From positions 744,001-808,000 of the forward strand of contig CM076153.1 of assembly GCA_038025085.1 (NCBI GenBank): DNA of 64,000 nt. The letters are read 5' to 3'. The position numbers and the translations under genes are program-made. The first letter of the stretch is position 1; each line of letters begins with the position of its first letter. A model generated the notes under the pieces. The model was not told the DNA's origin and did not search any database. It worked only from the letters and a program-made list of their open reading frames with translations. This DNA comes from Tetragonia tetragonoides. Taxonomy: Eukaryota > Streptophyta > Magnoliopsida > Caryophyllales > Aizoaceae. Below are positions 1 through 11,414 of this stretch, piece by piece.

Positions 1-722
1 AACGGTATGTTATGCAAGCTGCATGCCGTGCCTAGGCTTGGGAAAATATCTAAGCGAAATACAATCTAAAAGGCAGGTCGTGAAACAATTTGAAAGAAAG
101 AGGCATAGGACACGTGGAAGACACTATAACACAATACATAACACGACAAGATACTAGACTACTTTTACACTATCTGCTATAAATTTGTTAGGGTGTCCCT
201 AAGGATAGGGGATAGACCCTGATAATCAATAGGGCAAGAAGCCCACCGTCCATTACCATAGACCATGCCTCTTAAAACCCCACGAAGATGACAAGCTTTG
301 TCACGACTAACAAGCCATTCCAAACTACAAGTCTCACTAGAGGGTCAAAACACTTGAGATTTTTTTTTTAAAAGGAAATAGAAGTTTGATTATCCAACAT
401 CTACAAATAATATGGAGTTCAACAACGTACAAATCTAAAACAACATCAGAAACCACCCCGATAACAAAGCTAACTTGCCTTGCGAAGAAAAGAAAACAAT
501 AAAGGGGAAAAAAAAAAAAAGAAAAAAAGAAAAAAAAAAAAGGGCAGTGTTCGAACAATTGAACCAGCTCTGCCCTCGCTACTTCTTCCCGTTGTCTTCC
601 CCCCACCCCCTCTTCCCGTCTGTTCTTACTTCTCAGATATCACTCTTATTATGTCCCTTTGCACCCTTGATTTTCTTCTACCTCTACAAATTCCCAATTT
701 TAATGGTGAGTGATTACCCACA
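1..722. other. Upstream region of the PPR gene, no gene seen
   Basis: No convincing coding region is visible. There is an A-rich low-complexity tract at about 508-541 and a C/T-rich stretch near 595-625. The short open frames across these tracts are rich in Lys, Glu or Phe purely because of base composition. The last few hundred bases before 723 presumably hold the promoter and 5' UTR of the PPR gene. An in-frame TGA at 711-713 precedes the proposed start codon. I see no clear TATA box. Confidence 0.5.
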
Positions 723-3700
723 ATGTCTTCATGTCTGGTTCCTTCAACAACCAAGAAATTATGCTCACTACCCAAAAAATTCTTAAGCTTTCGAGCTTTC
801 TCGCACTTAAACACGTCCCATTTTGTGGGAGAGAAATCAAGCAGTCACAGTGGTATCCCAGAACCATGGAACAACACTCAATTGCCGGGTAAATTAACCC
901 CCCCTCCCTCTTTCTCTCTCTTCAGTTTTCAACTTTCGAAACTACTGTATAAAGCTCATAACTTTATGCTCCTATTTTGGGTTTTTTAAAGGGTTTTTGA
1001 GTTACTTGAAATTGATATAATTGACAGATTATGTGGGATTTTGTGTACCCTCTTCTACTTGTATACATTTCAAATGAACGGGCATTTTCTCTTTGGCTTT
1101 CATATTCATAGTGTTTCCCATACCTGTTTTGTTTTGGTGTTGAACTTGATATTGTCACTTCAATGTTTGGTCTAAGCTGTCTTTCTCAAAGTATTTAGAC
1201 TTTCGAGCGCTCTATATTTCAAACCTACCTGTTATTATGTTTAGTGAAGTTGCCTGGCATATTAATTCATAAGGTATTAGGACTTTAAGGTGTTCCTTAA
1301 TGGACCAAATTTCTCCATGAACTATTTCAAAATAGGGTTTGTGTTGCCATGTTGAAATTTTCACTTGGTGGGTGCAGGGGACATTGAAAAAAGCACTTAT
1401 GCAATCCTCACCATTGGCCGTTGGGAGTCATTGAACCACATGGAATATAAATTGGCTTCACTCAGACCAGTTCATGGAAGGTTGGCTCTAAAATTTCTTA
1501 ACTGGGTCATTGAACAACCAGGTTTGGAGTTGAATCATGTGAACCATATGTACTGTATTACAATTCATATACTTGTTAGAGCTAGGATGTATACTTATGC
1601 CAAATCACTCTTGAAGAATTTGTCGGATATGGGTACTGGTCCAATTTCCATTTTTCGTGCTCTCATGGGAACATATCGCTTTTGCAACTCGAACCCTTCC
1701 GTGTTTGACTTGTTAATAAGAGTTTATTTGAAACGAGGGAGGGTTGATGCTTCTCTAGAGCTGTTTCATTTGATGGGTTCTAGAGGATTCAACCCTTCAG
1801 TTTATACGTGCAATAAGATCTTAGCTGCGATGGTGCAACATCAGATGGATGGAGCGGCTTGGGTGTTCTTTAAGGAAATGCTTGTTAGGAGGATTTGTCC
1901 GGATGTTAGTAGCTTTAATGTACTATTGAACATTTTATGCTCAGAAGGAAAGCTTAAGAAAGCTGGGTATGTCCTTGGGAAGATGGAGGTGGCTGGTTAT
2001 GTTCCGAACGTGGTTACTTATAATACTGTTCTCAGTGGGTATTGCAAAAAAGAACAGTATAAATCTGCCTGTGATCTTCTGGATCACATGGGCTGTAAAG
2101 GCATTGGAGAAGATATATGTACATATAATATGCTTATTGACAGTTTGTGCAGGAGTAATAGGAGTGCAAAAGGTTATCTACTATTGAAAAGGATGAGGAA
2201 GAAGAAGATATTACCAAACGAGGTGACATACAATGCTCTTCTGAATGGATTTATCAAGGAGGGGAAGCTTGAAGTTGCTTCAAAGGTTTTTGATGAGATG
2301 GTGAAGTTGGGTCTTTGTCCCAACCATATTACTTACAACATATTGCTTGATGGGCATTGCTGTCAGGGTAATCTTGAGGAAGCTTTCAGACTCCTTAATA
2401 AGATGGAAACTGTGGGGTTGCTTCCTAATGAAGCTAGTTATGGAACTCTGTTAAATGGATTATGCAAGCATGCTAAATTTGACCTTGCAAGAAGTGTACT
2501 TGAGAGGATGAGAGCAAATGGTGTGGCACTCAGTTGTATTATGTACACGATGATGTTAGATGGGTTTTGCAAAAGTGGGATGCTCAATGAAGCTGTAGAT
2601 TTGTTCAAAACAATGTCCAATGATGGAGTATGTGCTGATGTAATCACATATTCCGTGTTAATCAACGGATTCAGCAGAGTGGGGAAGATGCATAATGCAA
2701 AGGAGATATTGTGTAAGATGTACAAAGCAGGTGTTTTTCCTAACAGTGTCATATTTGCAACAATGATTTACAATTCTTGCAAGCAAGGAAGTCTTACAGA
2801 GGCATTGAAACTGTATGCGAGTATGAACTTTGCCGGACATGAAGCTGATCTTCGTACATGTAATTCGTTAGTTGCCGCTTTTTGTAAAAGAAAAATGTTC
2901 CATGAAGCTGTAGATTTCATGGAACACATGAGTAGAATGGGTATCAGATCTAATTCCATAACTTTTGGCTGTATGATAGATAGTTATTCAAGTATTGCTG
3001 ATGTGTCAAAAGCATTTTTTATCTTTGATGAGATGGTCAGGTTAGGTCATCGTCCAAGTCTTTCCACTTATGGTAGTCTGCTGAAAGGAATCTGCAGGAG
3101 TGGCAACTTGAGGGAAGGCAAAAGATTTCTTGGATTACTCCAAAGTATTCCTGGGGCAGCAGATACTGCTGCATACAACACATTGCTTGCTGCAATGTGT
3201 CAGTTGGGCAGATTGACCGAGGCAACAGATATCTACCATGAAATGATCCAAAATGATCTTGTTCCTGATAGGTACACTTATACTTCCCTTCTAAGTGGTT
3301 TGTGTAAGAAGGGGAAAATAGTCACTGCAGTTCTCTTTCTAGGCGATTTGATGAGAAGGGGAGTTTTATATCCTTGTCAAGGGGTGTATACGGTTTTAAT
3401 CGATGCTTTGTTTAAGGCTGGGTTTCCAAATGCTGTTTCATATTTCTATGAAGATATGGTGAAGCAAGAGGTCTACCCTGATGTAGTTGCTGCTAATGCT
3501 ATTGTTGATGGCTATTCTCGGAATGGACTAATGGCAAAGGCTAATGAAACTTTCCAGTCCATGAATGAAAAATCCTTTCCTAGTTTGGCTTCTTATAACA
3601 TTCTCTTACATGGGTTTTCAAAGCAGCAGGAACTATCAAGCTGCTTTACTTTGTACGATACTTTGATGAGCAAGGGTTTTCAACCAGATAATTTGACTTG

Positions 3701-4613
3701 CTACTCTCTCCTTCTTGGACTCTGTGAGTCACTCAACATGGAACTTGCTGTCAAATGTCTGAAGAAGATGATATTGGAGGGAAACATTCCTGATTCGCAA
3801 ACATTCAACATGATTATTAGAAAATATTGTGAAAGTGGTGAGATGGATAAAGTATTTGATCTGACTGATTTGATGATGAGGGTAGGAGTGCTTCCTGATA
3901 GAGCTACCTATGATAGCATAGTCAACGGGCTCAACAGAAAGTCTGCTTTCAGGGAGTCACATATGCTTTTTCATGAAATGCTGGAAAAGGGCTATGTTCC
4001 TACATGCAGACAGTATGCAACTGTGATGAAAGGTATGTTGAGAACAAAAAATGTAACAGGCGCATTCAGGCTCAAAGATGAGATGGTCAATCTTGGTGTG
4101 TGCTCCCATGATGTAGCTGAGAGTGCTATGGTTAGGGGACTAGTGCATTGTGGAAAGACCGATGATGCAATATTAGTTTTTGACCACATTCTTCAGATGC
4201 AGCTAGTTCCATCAATCACTACATTTACAACTGTGATGCATGGACTCTGCAAAGAGGGTAGGCTTGCAGAGGCTCTGAAGTTGAGAGAAATAGTGGAGCT
4301 GTCTCAGCTAAAACCTGATGTCATTATTTACAATGTCCTTATATCAGGTTTTTGTGCTCAAGGTGATACTGATGTGGCTTTTGAACTTTATGAGGAGATG
4401 AAACAAAGGGGTCTTTGGGGCAACACTACGACTTTCGAGATTCTCATCAATGCTGTTGTTCCTAAAAGCGACCTCGAAAAAAGTGAAATTCTTTTGAAGG
4501 ATATGCAGGAGAGAGGATTCATATCTGAAATTGGGAGCTCAAATGACATGCGCCAGCTGTTGTTAGTTGCTTTGAAGAACTTGAAGTCTTTGAGACATGA
4601 AACAAAGAAATAG
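723..4613 (+). CDS. P-class pentatricopeptide repeat protein, two exons (At5g55840-like)
   Basis: Proposed coding exons are 723-888 and 1378-4613, giving 1,133 aa. The large exon has no ATG at its head: its open frame runs back across a ...GTGCAG acceptor ending at 1377. An ATG at 723 opens a 55-codon exon ending in a GT donor at 889, and the join keeps frame (one base plus two). Residues 1-36 contain Ser, Lys, Arg and Leu but no Asp or Glu, as expected of an organelle-targeting peptide, probably mitochondrial. The rest is about 25 tandem 35-residue P-type PPR motifs from roughly residue 155, with repeated VxTYNxLIxGxCK-like helices and no E/DYW tail. The N-terminal LTIGRWESLNHMEY segment and the total length (Arabidopsis about 1,136 aa as I recall) match At5g55840. 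Such proteins bind organellar RNA and act in its processing or translation; the RNA target cannot be read from this sequence. Confidence 0.88.
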
Positions 4614-5109
4614 AGCCTGAAATCACACTTTATCATCAACAGGCAGGCTTAATGGAAGTGGGTCCAACAGTAAGCCTTCCCTTGCGGGGATTAGCCACTT
4701 TTGTTTGGCCTTCATGGAGCTGACCAAACTTGGGCTTTCTTTTCTACCTCACTATGGAGAGGTTGTCTCTTGCACCTTCTCAAAATTTCATAGATGTCAA
4801 TAAGCTTGCGAATTTAGATATCTTTTGTCTTCTTGCTTTGTAAGCTTCACGTACAAACGAGAGTCAGCATCATTAGTTCACCAGTATATCATGGGTTTCT
4901 TCTTACCTAACTCTTATTGCTAACTACAAAATACTTATAGAGTCCTACACCATCCATGGATCTATAGACATCTCTGTTGTAAAGCTTCATTTTTATCTCC
5001 AGTAAATACACTTCAATTATGCATTTATGCTACTGCACTGCTGCTGTGAGTTTGAATCTTGGCTTCTGTTTTAGTTGATTTAGACATGTATTGAGGCTCT
5101 ACCTAGCTC

Positions 5110-5204
5110 ACTTTTAGGAGGTTTATGTTCCTCTTTAAGCTGTACACTTGAATCCTTATCAATATACTTTTTCTTTATCTAAAAAAACTTTTAGGAGGTT
5201 TATG
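5110..5204 (+). mobile_element. Severely 5'-truncated LINE-type insertion with 18-bp target duplication
   Basis: A 59-bp insert (5128-5186) ending in an A-run is flanked by perfect 18-bp direct repeats, ACTTTTAGGAGGTTTATG, at 5110-5127 and 5187-5204. A poly-A end, extreme 5' truncation and a long target duplication are the signature of target-primed reverse transcription. The insert itself (TATACTTTTTCTTTATCT then A7) resembles the 3' end of plant LINEs. A processed-transcript tail is an alternative source. Confidence 0.75.
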
Positions 5205-7260
5205 CTTGCTTACGGTGAGCCTATGTCATTCTTGTTTTATGCGAGGTGTTAGTTGATTAGTAGTATTCGTGATAGTTGAGTTGCTTGAAAGTCTGCTTTG
5301 AATGTGCCTTATATAGTGCTGCTGCTATGATTTCATGTATGATTTACATTTTTTTTTCCTTCTCATGATGCTAGGTGTATTAGGGATTAGTGTCTGCAGT
5401 TATAAGACGAGAAGTCTAAGGAGGATGTTCCCACAACTACAAACAACATCCAGTGAGTCCTTTTTGCCTCTTTTTATTTTCTTTGTTGATTGTAAGTGAA
5501 ACCATTTCCTTATAGTTTATTGGCTTCTTTGGTTGCGAATTTTTTTAAAGAAGAAACAACTTGAATGTTACTTTCCTGGTATTTGCTAGCTCTCATAGTC
5601 AATATATGAAAGACAACTCTAGAATGTGCAAATCAAATATAAGATTTGACAGTGCGAAGTACTACAAATTTTACAATATTACAACAGCTAAAAGATAGGT
5701 AAAATCTTGATGCAATAATGTTAGAAGGAATTCATAGAATAATTGAATAATCAAAAACAACTTGAAAGGAGATAGAGGGACAAAAATAATGAAGGATTCC
5801 AATTTACATAGCACATTGAATTCAGTATAGGATAATACACCAAAATAATCTTAATAATTATAACAAAGAGCATAATGCTTCTTGGTTTGACTTCTGTCCT
5901 GTATAAGTTTGGAGGAAGATGAACCGAAGCGGGTGCAAAAACAAGTCAAATCTTCTACTTGTTATCAGTAAGTTGAAAGTCTTAAAGTTCTAACATCTAC
6001 TAGAATCTTAGCTATTCTTGGAGATTTATTTATTGTAGACTGTTTTCTGTTTAGGTATTGATCTTGTATCGTGCTGTTAGTACTATGGTTTCGGTTTGCT
6101 GGGTGGTTGATGTACACAGCGGATTTGAAGGCTGCTATTGTCCCCTCTTCAGCATGTGACTGGATTGCTGTGAGCACCTTTAAGCTGGGTTAGCTTCTGG
6201 AAGCAGAAATATGCAGGTATTTGAGAATAACCGCAGACCAAAGTGTTGGGAAGCCTAATATATGTAAATTAAAAGTGAAAAAATACACATTACCCTCATT
6301 ATGATACTGTATTACATATCCTCGAGGCTTAATCTGTAGGGGGGAGGCACAGTGGTTTCCCTCTATATATATGTTATATGTCTTCTTTGCGTTAGGGCAC
6401 ATAACTCCACCATCTATAAGTGTTCCGTGACATATATCCACACTCTATCAACTAAAATTTTATATAAGTAGTTTCAGAAAATAATCAATCACTTATATAT
6501 GCAAGTGACAAGTACTTTACTTTCTTTCTTTTCCTTCTTTTCCTCAATCTAGCTAAGTCTTTTCTGGTTCATAAAATTTAGTTATGTGAATGGATAGAGC
6601 TTCAATTTTAACTCAATTTCTGCGAGCTGATGCTTTCATCAGTGACCTCAGGACCTGCTGCATTCCTTGAGGTTGCTGGAGATCACTGAAGTTGCCCCCT
6701 GGTGACGTTGACTAATTTACCTGAAAGAACAGGAGAAATACCCGAAAGTCTACTTACAGATACAACTATTCTACTTTCCCAAAAAGCTAAGGAAGGTTGC
6801 TTAGTTGAACATGTCGAGAAAAGAAAAGGAGGAGGGGGTGGGGGGGGGGGGTGTATAGCAGGGATTCAGGAGAAACCCCACAGCTATCCATCCAAAGAGC
6901 ACAGAGGTTGCTTGACTTAACATCGCCCACCTTCAATTCTCCTAGAAAACCTTAATTTGGAAAACAATAATTGGGTCAATGTGTTACTGAAGGCACCTAA
7001 TAGGACTTGCTGGCATGTTTTAAATTTTGATTGATATCTAGCAAGTTTTGTTTTCCTGCATGCCTTGGAAGCTGCAGTTCTGATGAATGCATCTTTGTCT
7101 ACGTTCATAATACATTGCTATCATGTCTTTCTACAGAAAACAATGTTGCAGGTCTGAACTTGAACTTCACAGTTACCGATGCCATGACAAGAAAGAGGGA
7201 GACATGGTATGGTGTTGCTGGAATCTCATTTTGCAGGTTTTTCTGCTAGCATGTACAGGA

Positions 7261-7566
7261 GGTCAAGCTATTTCTGTTTATAGAGAATCTCCTACATGGC
7301 TGCTCATTGGTCAGTTGCCATATTTGGGCTTTTGATTTGCAAAGCGTTTACATGTGATTGAATCTCTAGCTTGATGGAACCCAGGCAAGAAGAAATGTGA
7401 AAATAGTTGGTAGGAGGTCAAGCTATTTCTGTTTTATAGAGAATCTCCTACATGGCTGCTCATTGGTCAGGTCAGTTGCCATATTTGGGCTTTTGATATG
7501 CAAGGCGTTTACATGTGATTGAATCTCTAGCTTGATGGAACCCAGGAAAGAAGAAATGTGAAAATA
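7261..7566. repeat. Direct duplication of about 155 bp
   Basis: Two nearly identical copies start with GGTCAAGCTATTTCTGTTT at 7261 and 7416, and both end in AAGAAATGTGAAAAT near 7404 and 7565. Differences are an extra T, a five-base GGTCA insertion, and a few substitutions (for example GATTTGCAAAG versus GATATGCAAGG). The high identity indicates a recent local tandem duplication. No protein is encoded consistently in both copies. Confidence 0.85.
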
Positions 7567-8029
7567 TCGAAGTAACGCGCAATGCCCATCCTGTGGGTTA
7601 CTTAGTAGCCACCGAGTCAACCCTTGATAAGTGGTAAGAGAAACTAGAGGAGTCATTATAGATCAAGCTGATTTCTGATATTCTCGCTATTTGTTACCTG
7701 ACTGTTACCTCTCTGTCTCAATGCAGTTCAGTATCAGGGGCTGGACGCTGGTCGTCCAATGCTATGTTGGACATTCTAGAGTGGACAGTGACCTTTGCTG
7801 AAGAATCAGTATATTGAAGTCACACTTTGTAGGGGAATCGTCGAGTACTGTGTTACAATAGTCCTTTCCGACTTGTAAAAGGAGAGTTGTGCTTGGTAAG
7901 TAGAGGATAAGATAAACGTCAGTTTGGAGCTCGTTGGATATATGTTCATTGCTTAATAATGAAGAAAATTATGTGACTTTAATTAGCTTTTAGCTTTTGC
8001 ACGTGAGAGAAGTCTTTGGTTATTAGTTA

Positions 8030-8887
8030 GGCCGCTGTTATTGCCAGGCCAAAATATACTAATGCCAGGTTATTTAATTATTTGAGTTGACAATTGAGCC
8101 CTTCATACTAATAAGGAAAAATTCATTCTCATATTCTCTCTCTTCATAATATTGATTTGTCTACACTTGCCATTTATTACATATTGGGTATTTAATAATT
8201 GAATCATAATAATTGTCATAATCTAACACAAAAGATTCCATATTTGATTTAGTATGCAAGTCGTATCACGTATTTTACTTATATAACATTGAGCTTAATT
8301 TTTATGTAGCTTTATGGCCATCTTGAAATTACAAAGATTATTTTGTGGGGAAACTGATTAAAACCAGGACCAAATCATTAGATCCTATAACTTCAGGACC
8401 AATAATAGATAATAGAGGATGGAGTTGATATACACTTCATTCAAACATCAAAAAATAACGTAAGGAATGGAATGACGACACTACAATGCCAAATTGCCCA
8501 TTTCAGTATGATATTTACTTAGGCTTCTAAGAATCAATAAGATTATTAATTAGCATCTGGTATGAAGGTAGATGGAATCTACTTTTTTAGACCATCTATG
8601 GCTAATAGTTTCAACAAATTGAAGAACAAAAACGAAGGTTGAAGGACAAACCCCGCAATCTATTTATCCGGTTTGTAGAAAAAATATTCCCAATTCTTTT
8701 GCTAAATTGGTGGAGTTTTACAATTCTAATTCTTATGTCTTTCCATAATTTTATTTGTAAATAAGGCAATTAAAGATAGTAGAGAGAGAATATAGATTTT
8801 TCCTTATTAACATAAAGGGCAAATTTGTCAATTCTCAAAATTAATAGCCTGCCATTAGTACTTTCGGATCTGGCAATAACAGCGGCC
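8030..8887. mobile_element. Non-autonomous DNA transposon with ~115-bp terminal inverted repeats
   Basis: The left end, from GGCCGCTGTTATTGCC at 8030, is mirrored by GGCAATAACAGCGGCC ending at 8887. The similarity continues for about 115 bp on each side, through AATAAGGAAAAAT and an AGAGAGAATA/TATTCTCTCT block. The element is 858 bp and is flanked by a perfect 8-bp direct repeat, ATTAGTTA, at 8022-8029 and 8888-8895. It has no transposase coding. Long inverted repeats suggest a Mutator-like (TIR-MULE) or hAT-related MITE; an 8-bp duplication favours hAT, but a 9-bp site with one changed base cannot be excluded. Confidence 0.85.
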
Positions 8888-9087
8888 ATTAGTTATTGCT
8901 GTCAATATTGTAGGTACTCGTACAATAGACAAATTATGAATTTTAAGTGCAAATTCGCTTTTGGTGGATAGTTGTAGTTTTGGCCACCAGGTTTTAGGCG
9001 AGCAGTACCAAATTGGCAATGTGGTGTGACAACAAGAGTCTCAGATTTCAAACAATTGCACTATACCCTCAACTCCTGGGCCATGAC

Positions 9088-9736
9088 TAGACCTGTAAAA
9101 AAAATGACCCGACTCGATCCGACCTTTTTTTTTAGGGTTCTGACAAAGTTTTTTTGACCCCAAACCCGTTTTAATCCTAACCCGTTGAACCCGATAATTT
9201 TTGGGTTAAACCCGATTCGTTACTGGGTCGATCCGTTTGACCCGAAAATTTGAATATATCTTATATAATGAATAAAAAAGATACACGGGAATGCCTTTTT
9301 GACAAGTCAGACACTTTTCAAATATATTTAACAATTATTTTACATTATTTTCCCGAATTTGTTGCCCTTGTAACAACTTGAGGTGACTTATCTACACCCC
9401 TAATTTGTATTTCGCTAATTGATTTCTCGTATAAGATACTTAATACTTCTATTATATGTGCAAAACATAAAGAAAATATTATATTCATTGTTCATAGAAG
9501 TTAAACTAATGTAAAACTTTACTTAGTCTTTCATTTGAACAAAAAATTGGTTAAAAAATTAATGGAGAAAAAAAATATTAAATGGCGCTAATGACCCGCT
9601 GTGTCGACCCGAACCCGAAGACTCTGGGTCAAGGTCAAGCATTTCTCAACCCGAACCCGAAAGTGACCCGACCCGAAAATGACCCTAATCCGTTGTAACC
9701 GAATCCGAACCCGACCCGCCCCGTTTTACAGGTCTA
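9088..9736. mobile_element. hAT-type MITE with perfect 8-bp target duplication
   Basis: The element starts TAGACCTGTAAAA at 9088 and ends with its reverse complement TTTTACAGGTCTA at 9736. A perfect 8-bp direct repeat, GCCATGAC, flanks it at 9080-9087 and 9737-9744. Near each end, arrays of GACCCG/AACCCGA words give a second layer of inverted similarity. The 649-bp length, lack of coding, TAGRCCTGT-type end and 8-bp duplication are those of plant hAT MITEs. Confidence 0.9.
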
Positions 9737-9744
9737 GCCATGAC

Positions 9745-10410
9745 CCATGATAAGCTTTCCAGTCCCTTTCTCTTAATAACGCAAAGAAATTTTATTTTCA
9801 TTTTCATCAAAAAAAAAAAATTGAAAAAATTGCTACATGTACACCAAATCAGACATATCTGAAGGGAATTTTGATGTCCACAGACATTAGTGCTTATTTG
9901 CGGAAGATCCGAAGGAAACTGTTTTTCGTAGGATATGTAATTTGAACTAATTTATTATTTTCTTCATTAGTACCAAAAAGAAGGCTTTGATATTAGTTAT
10001 ATCTTGTTGCACACTAATTTAATGTGCAACATTTGCCAAAAAACACTCCCTTCAAGGTATGATATTGGAAATGGAGGTTAAATTTTAGGTTCAATGTTGA
10101 ATAATATACAAAAAAAATAAGGTGATTTTACCGAAAATTCTTTTTTATGAAGCAAGTAAAATCGTAGTTTGTATGACTTACATGATTTATGAAGGTTTGG
10201 TCCAATTTTAAGCCCATAGAATCGTCTGTAGTTTTGGCAAACTACTTTTCACATACCCTACCTTTACACTCAACAACATCTCTCTACATATACTTGTTGG
10301 AACCTTTTTAATTTGTGTTTGTTTGGGATATCTATTATTCTTTGTTGTTAATTTTGGTGAATATTTTCATGCATAAATAATGCTATATTTTATTTCCTAA
10401 TAATATATAC
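9745..10410. other. AT-rich intergenic stretch, nothing recognised
   Basis: Apart from a poly-A tract near 9809-9820, I see no gene, RNA or structured repeat here. Confidence 0.4.
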
Positions 10411-10419
10411 ACCATAGTA

Positions 10420-10578
10420 GAGTAAGTCTTAAGACCAACTCACAAAAAAACAGGGTCACTAATTAGATATATGGGAGTCACTTATTATGTACTATGACTC
10501 GTGACCCTTGTTTCACTAAAAAAATGATCATCGTCTCACCAAAAGTTACGATTAAACCGTCTTAAACAAGTTTTTGCG
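10420..10578. mobile_element. Small MITE with 9-bp target duplication
   Basis: A 159-bp segment is flanked by the perfect 9-bp repeat ACCATAGTA at 10411-10419 and 10579-10587. Its ends carry imperfect inverted GTCTTAAGAC / GTCTTAAAC motifs. Inside is GTCACTTAT...GTGACC...GTCTCACCAAAA, a layout shared with the element near 54.8 kb. The 9-bp duplication suggests a Mutator-type MITE. Confidence 0.65.
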
Positions 10579-10587
10579 ACCATAGTA

Positions 10588-10997
10588 TAGGATAAAAAAA
10601 CTAAAAGTTACCGCATCACCTTTTTATTTTTATTTTTTTGGTTTAATCACAAGTTCACCTAAGCGAGTTGGGACTTGGGCCAAGACTAATCTTGTTCATA
10701 TCATGTTATCGTATCGCCTTTTTGAATTGTCCTATTTATATTTTCTATATGTATTTGTATCGATCTTATATTTATATTGGTGCAACCTAGATTATGTCAT
10801 GTGATTCTTTTCGAGGATTAATATAAATATGAATAAAAAACACACCAATAAAACGCACCCAAAAAAAAAAGGACAAATATTTATTTTATCTTTTTTCTTA
10901 ACAGTATTTGAGGAGGACACAAGCAAGTATTTCTCTCTCCCCAAAATCTAATCTCTCAATTGAGTTCCTATGCGTTCAGTTCATTTGTCTCTCCCCG
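10588..10997. other. Proximal upstream region of the UPL1-type gene
   Basis: AT-rich sequence with A-runs near 10860, without coding. It leads into a CTCTC-rich segment and the TATA-like element, and so is the likely promoter of the HECT ligase gene. Confidence 0.4.
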
Positions 10998-11007
10998 TAT
11001 ATATAAA
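10998..11007 (+). promoter_or_regulatory. TATA box candidate for the UPL1-type gene
   Basis: TATATATAAA lies about 415 bp before the start codon. It is followed 30-55 bp downstream by a CTCTCTCTCT pyrimidine patch, common at plant transcription starts. The start would then be near 11035, giving a 5' UTR of about 380 nt unless there is a 5' UTR intron. Confidence 0.5.
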
Positions 11008-11414
11008 GCCCACTTAGCTCCCTCACTAAGGAATTGTCATCTCTCTCTCTCTAAAACTTCGTATTGCGATCTCATCGTCTAGCGAAAACCTCACCCGAAA
11101 ACCCTAGACCTCGATCGCCATACGAATGTTCTTCGGTTCCTTTTCAAATTCTCTCTCTTCTGAATTTGATTATTGATTAACTCCTCTTTTTGATGATCCG
11201 ATCTTTATAGATATCTATCAATTAACACTTTTAACATTCAATTGAATTTGTCAAATTCAATTGAATACTATCAGTTCGTCGTCTCAATTTTCTCCTTACT
11301 TTCGGTTGATTTTTTTCAAGTTTCGAAGAACTTTGATCGGTTCGAAGGTGCTGAAAAATCGATCACAAATTCCGCAAAAGCGTCGTTAATGGTTGAATAT
11401 CAGTTAAATTCAAC

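Larger units (their letters stand above)
4614..8021. other. Intergenic region downstream of the PPR gene
   Basis: The first few hundred bases are likely 3' UTR. No long reading frame or recognised protein follows. Contents seen: a small LINE-type insertion with an 18-bp target duplication (5110-5204), a G-run near 6835-6851 and a 155-bp direct duplication (7261-7566). Long 3' UTRs with introns, or a non-coding transcript, are possible between about 5.3 and 7.9 kb because there are several GT/AG-like borders, but nothing decisive is visible. Confidence 0.4.

Noticed and set aside
337..814. Several overlapping short open frames around a poly-A tract
   Set aside because: Their Lys/Glu- or Phe-rich content comes from the homopurine run; no conserved motif or splice logic.
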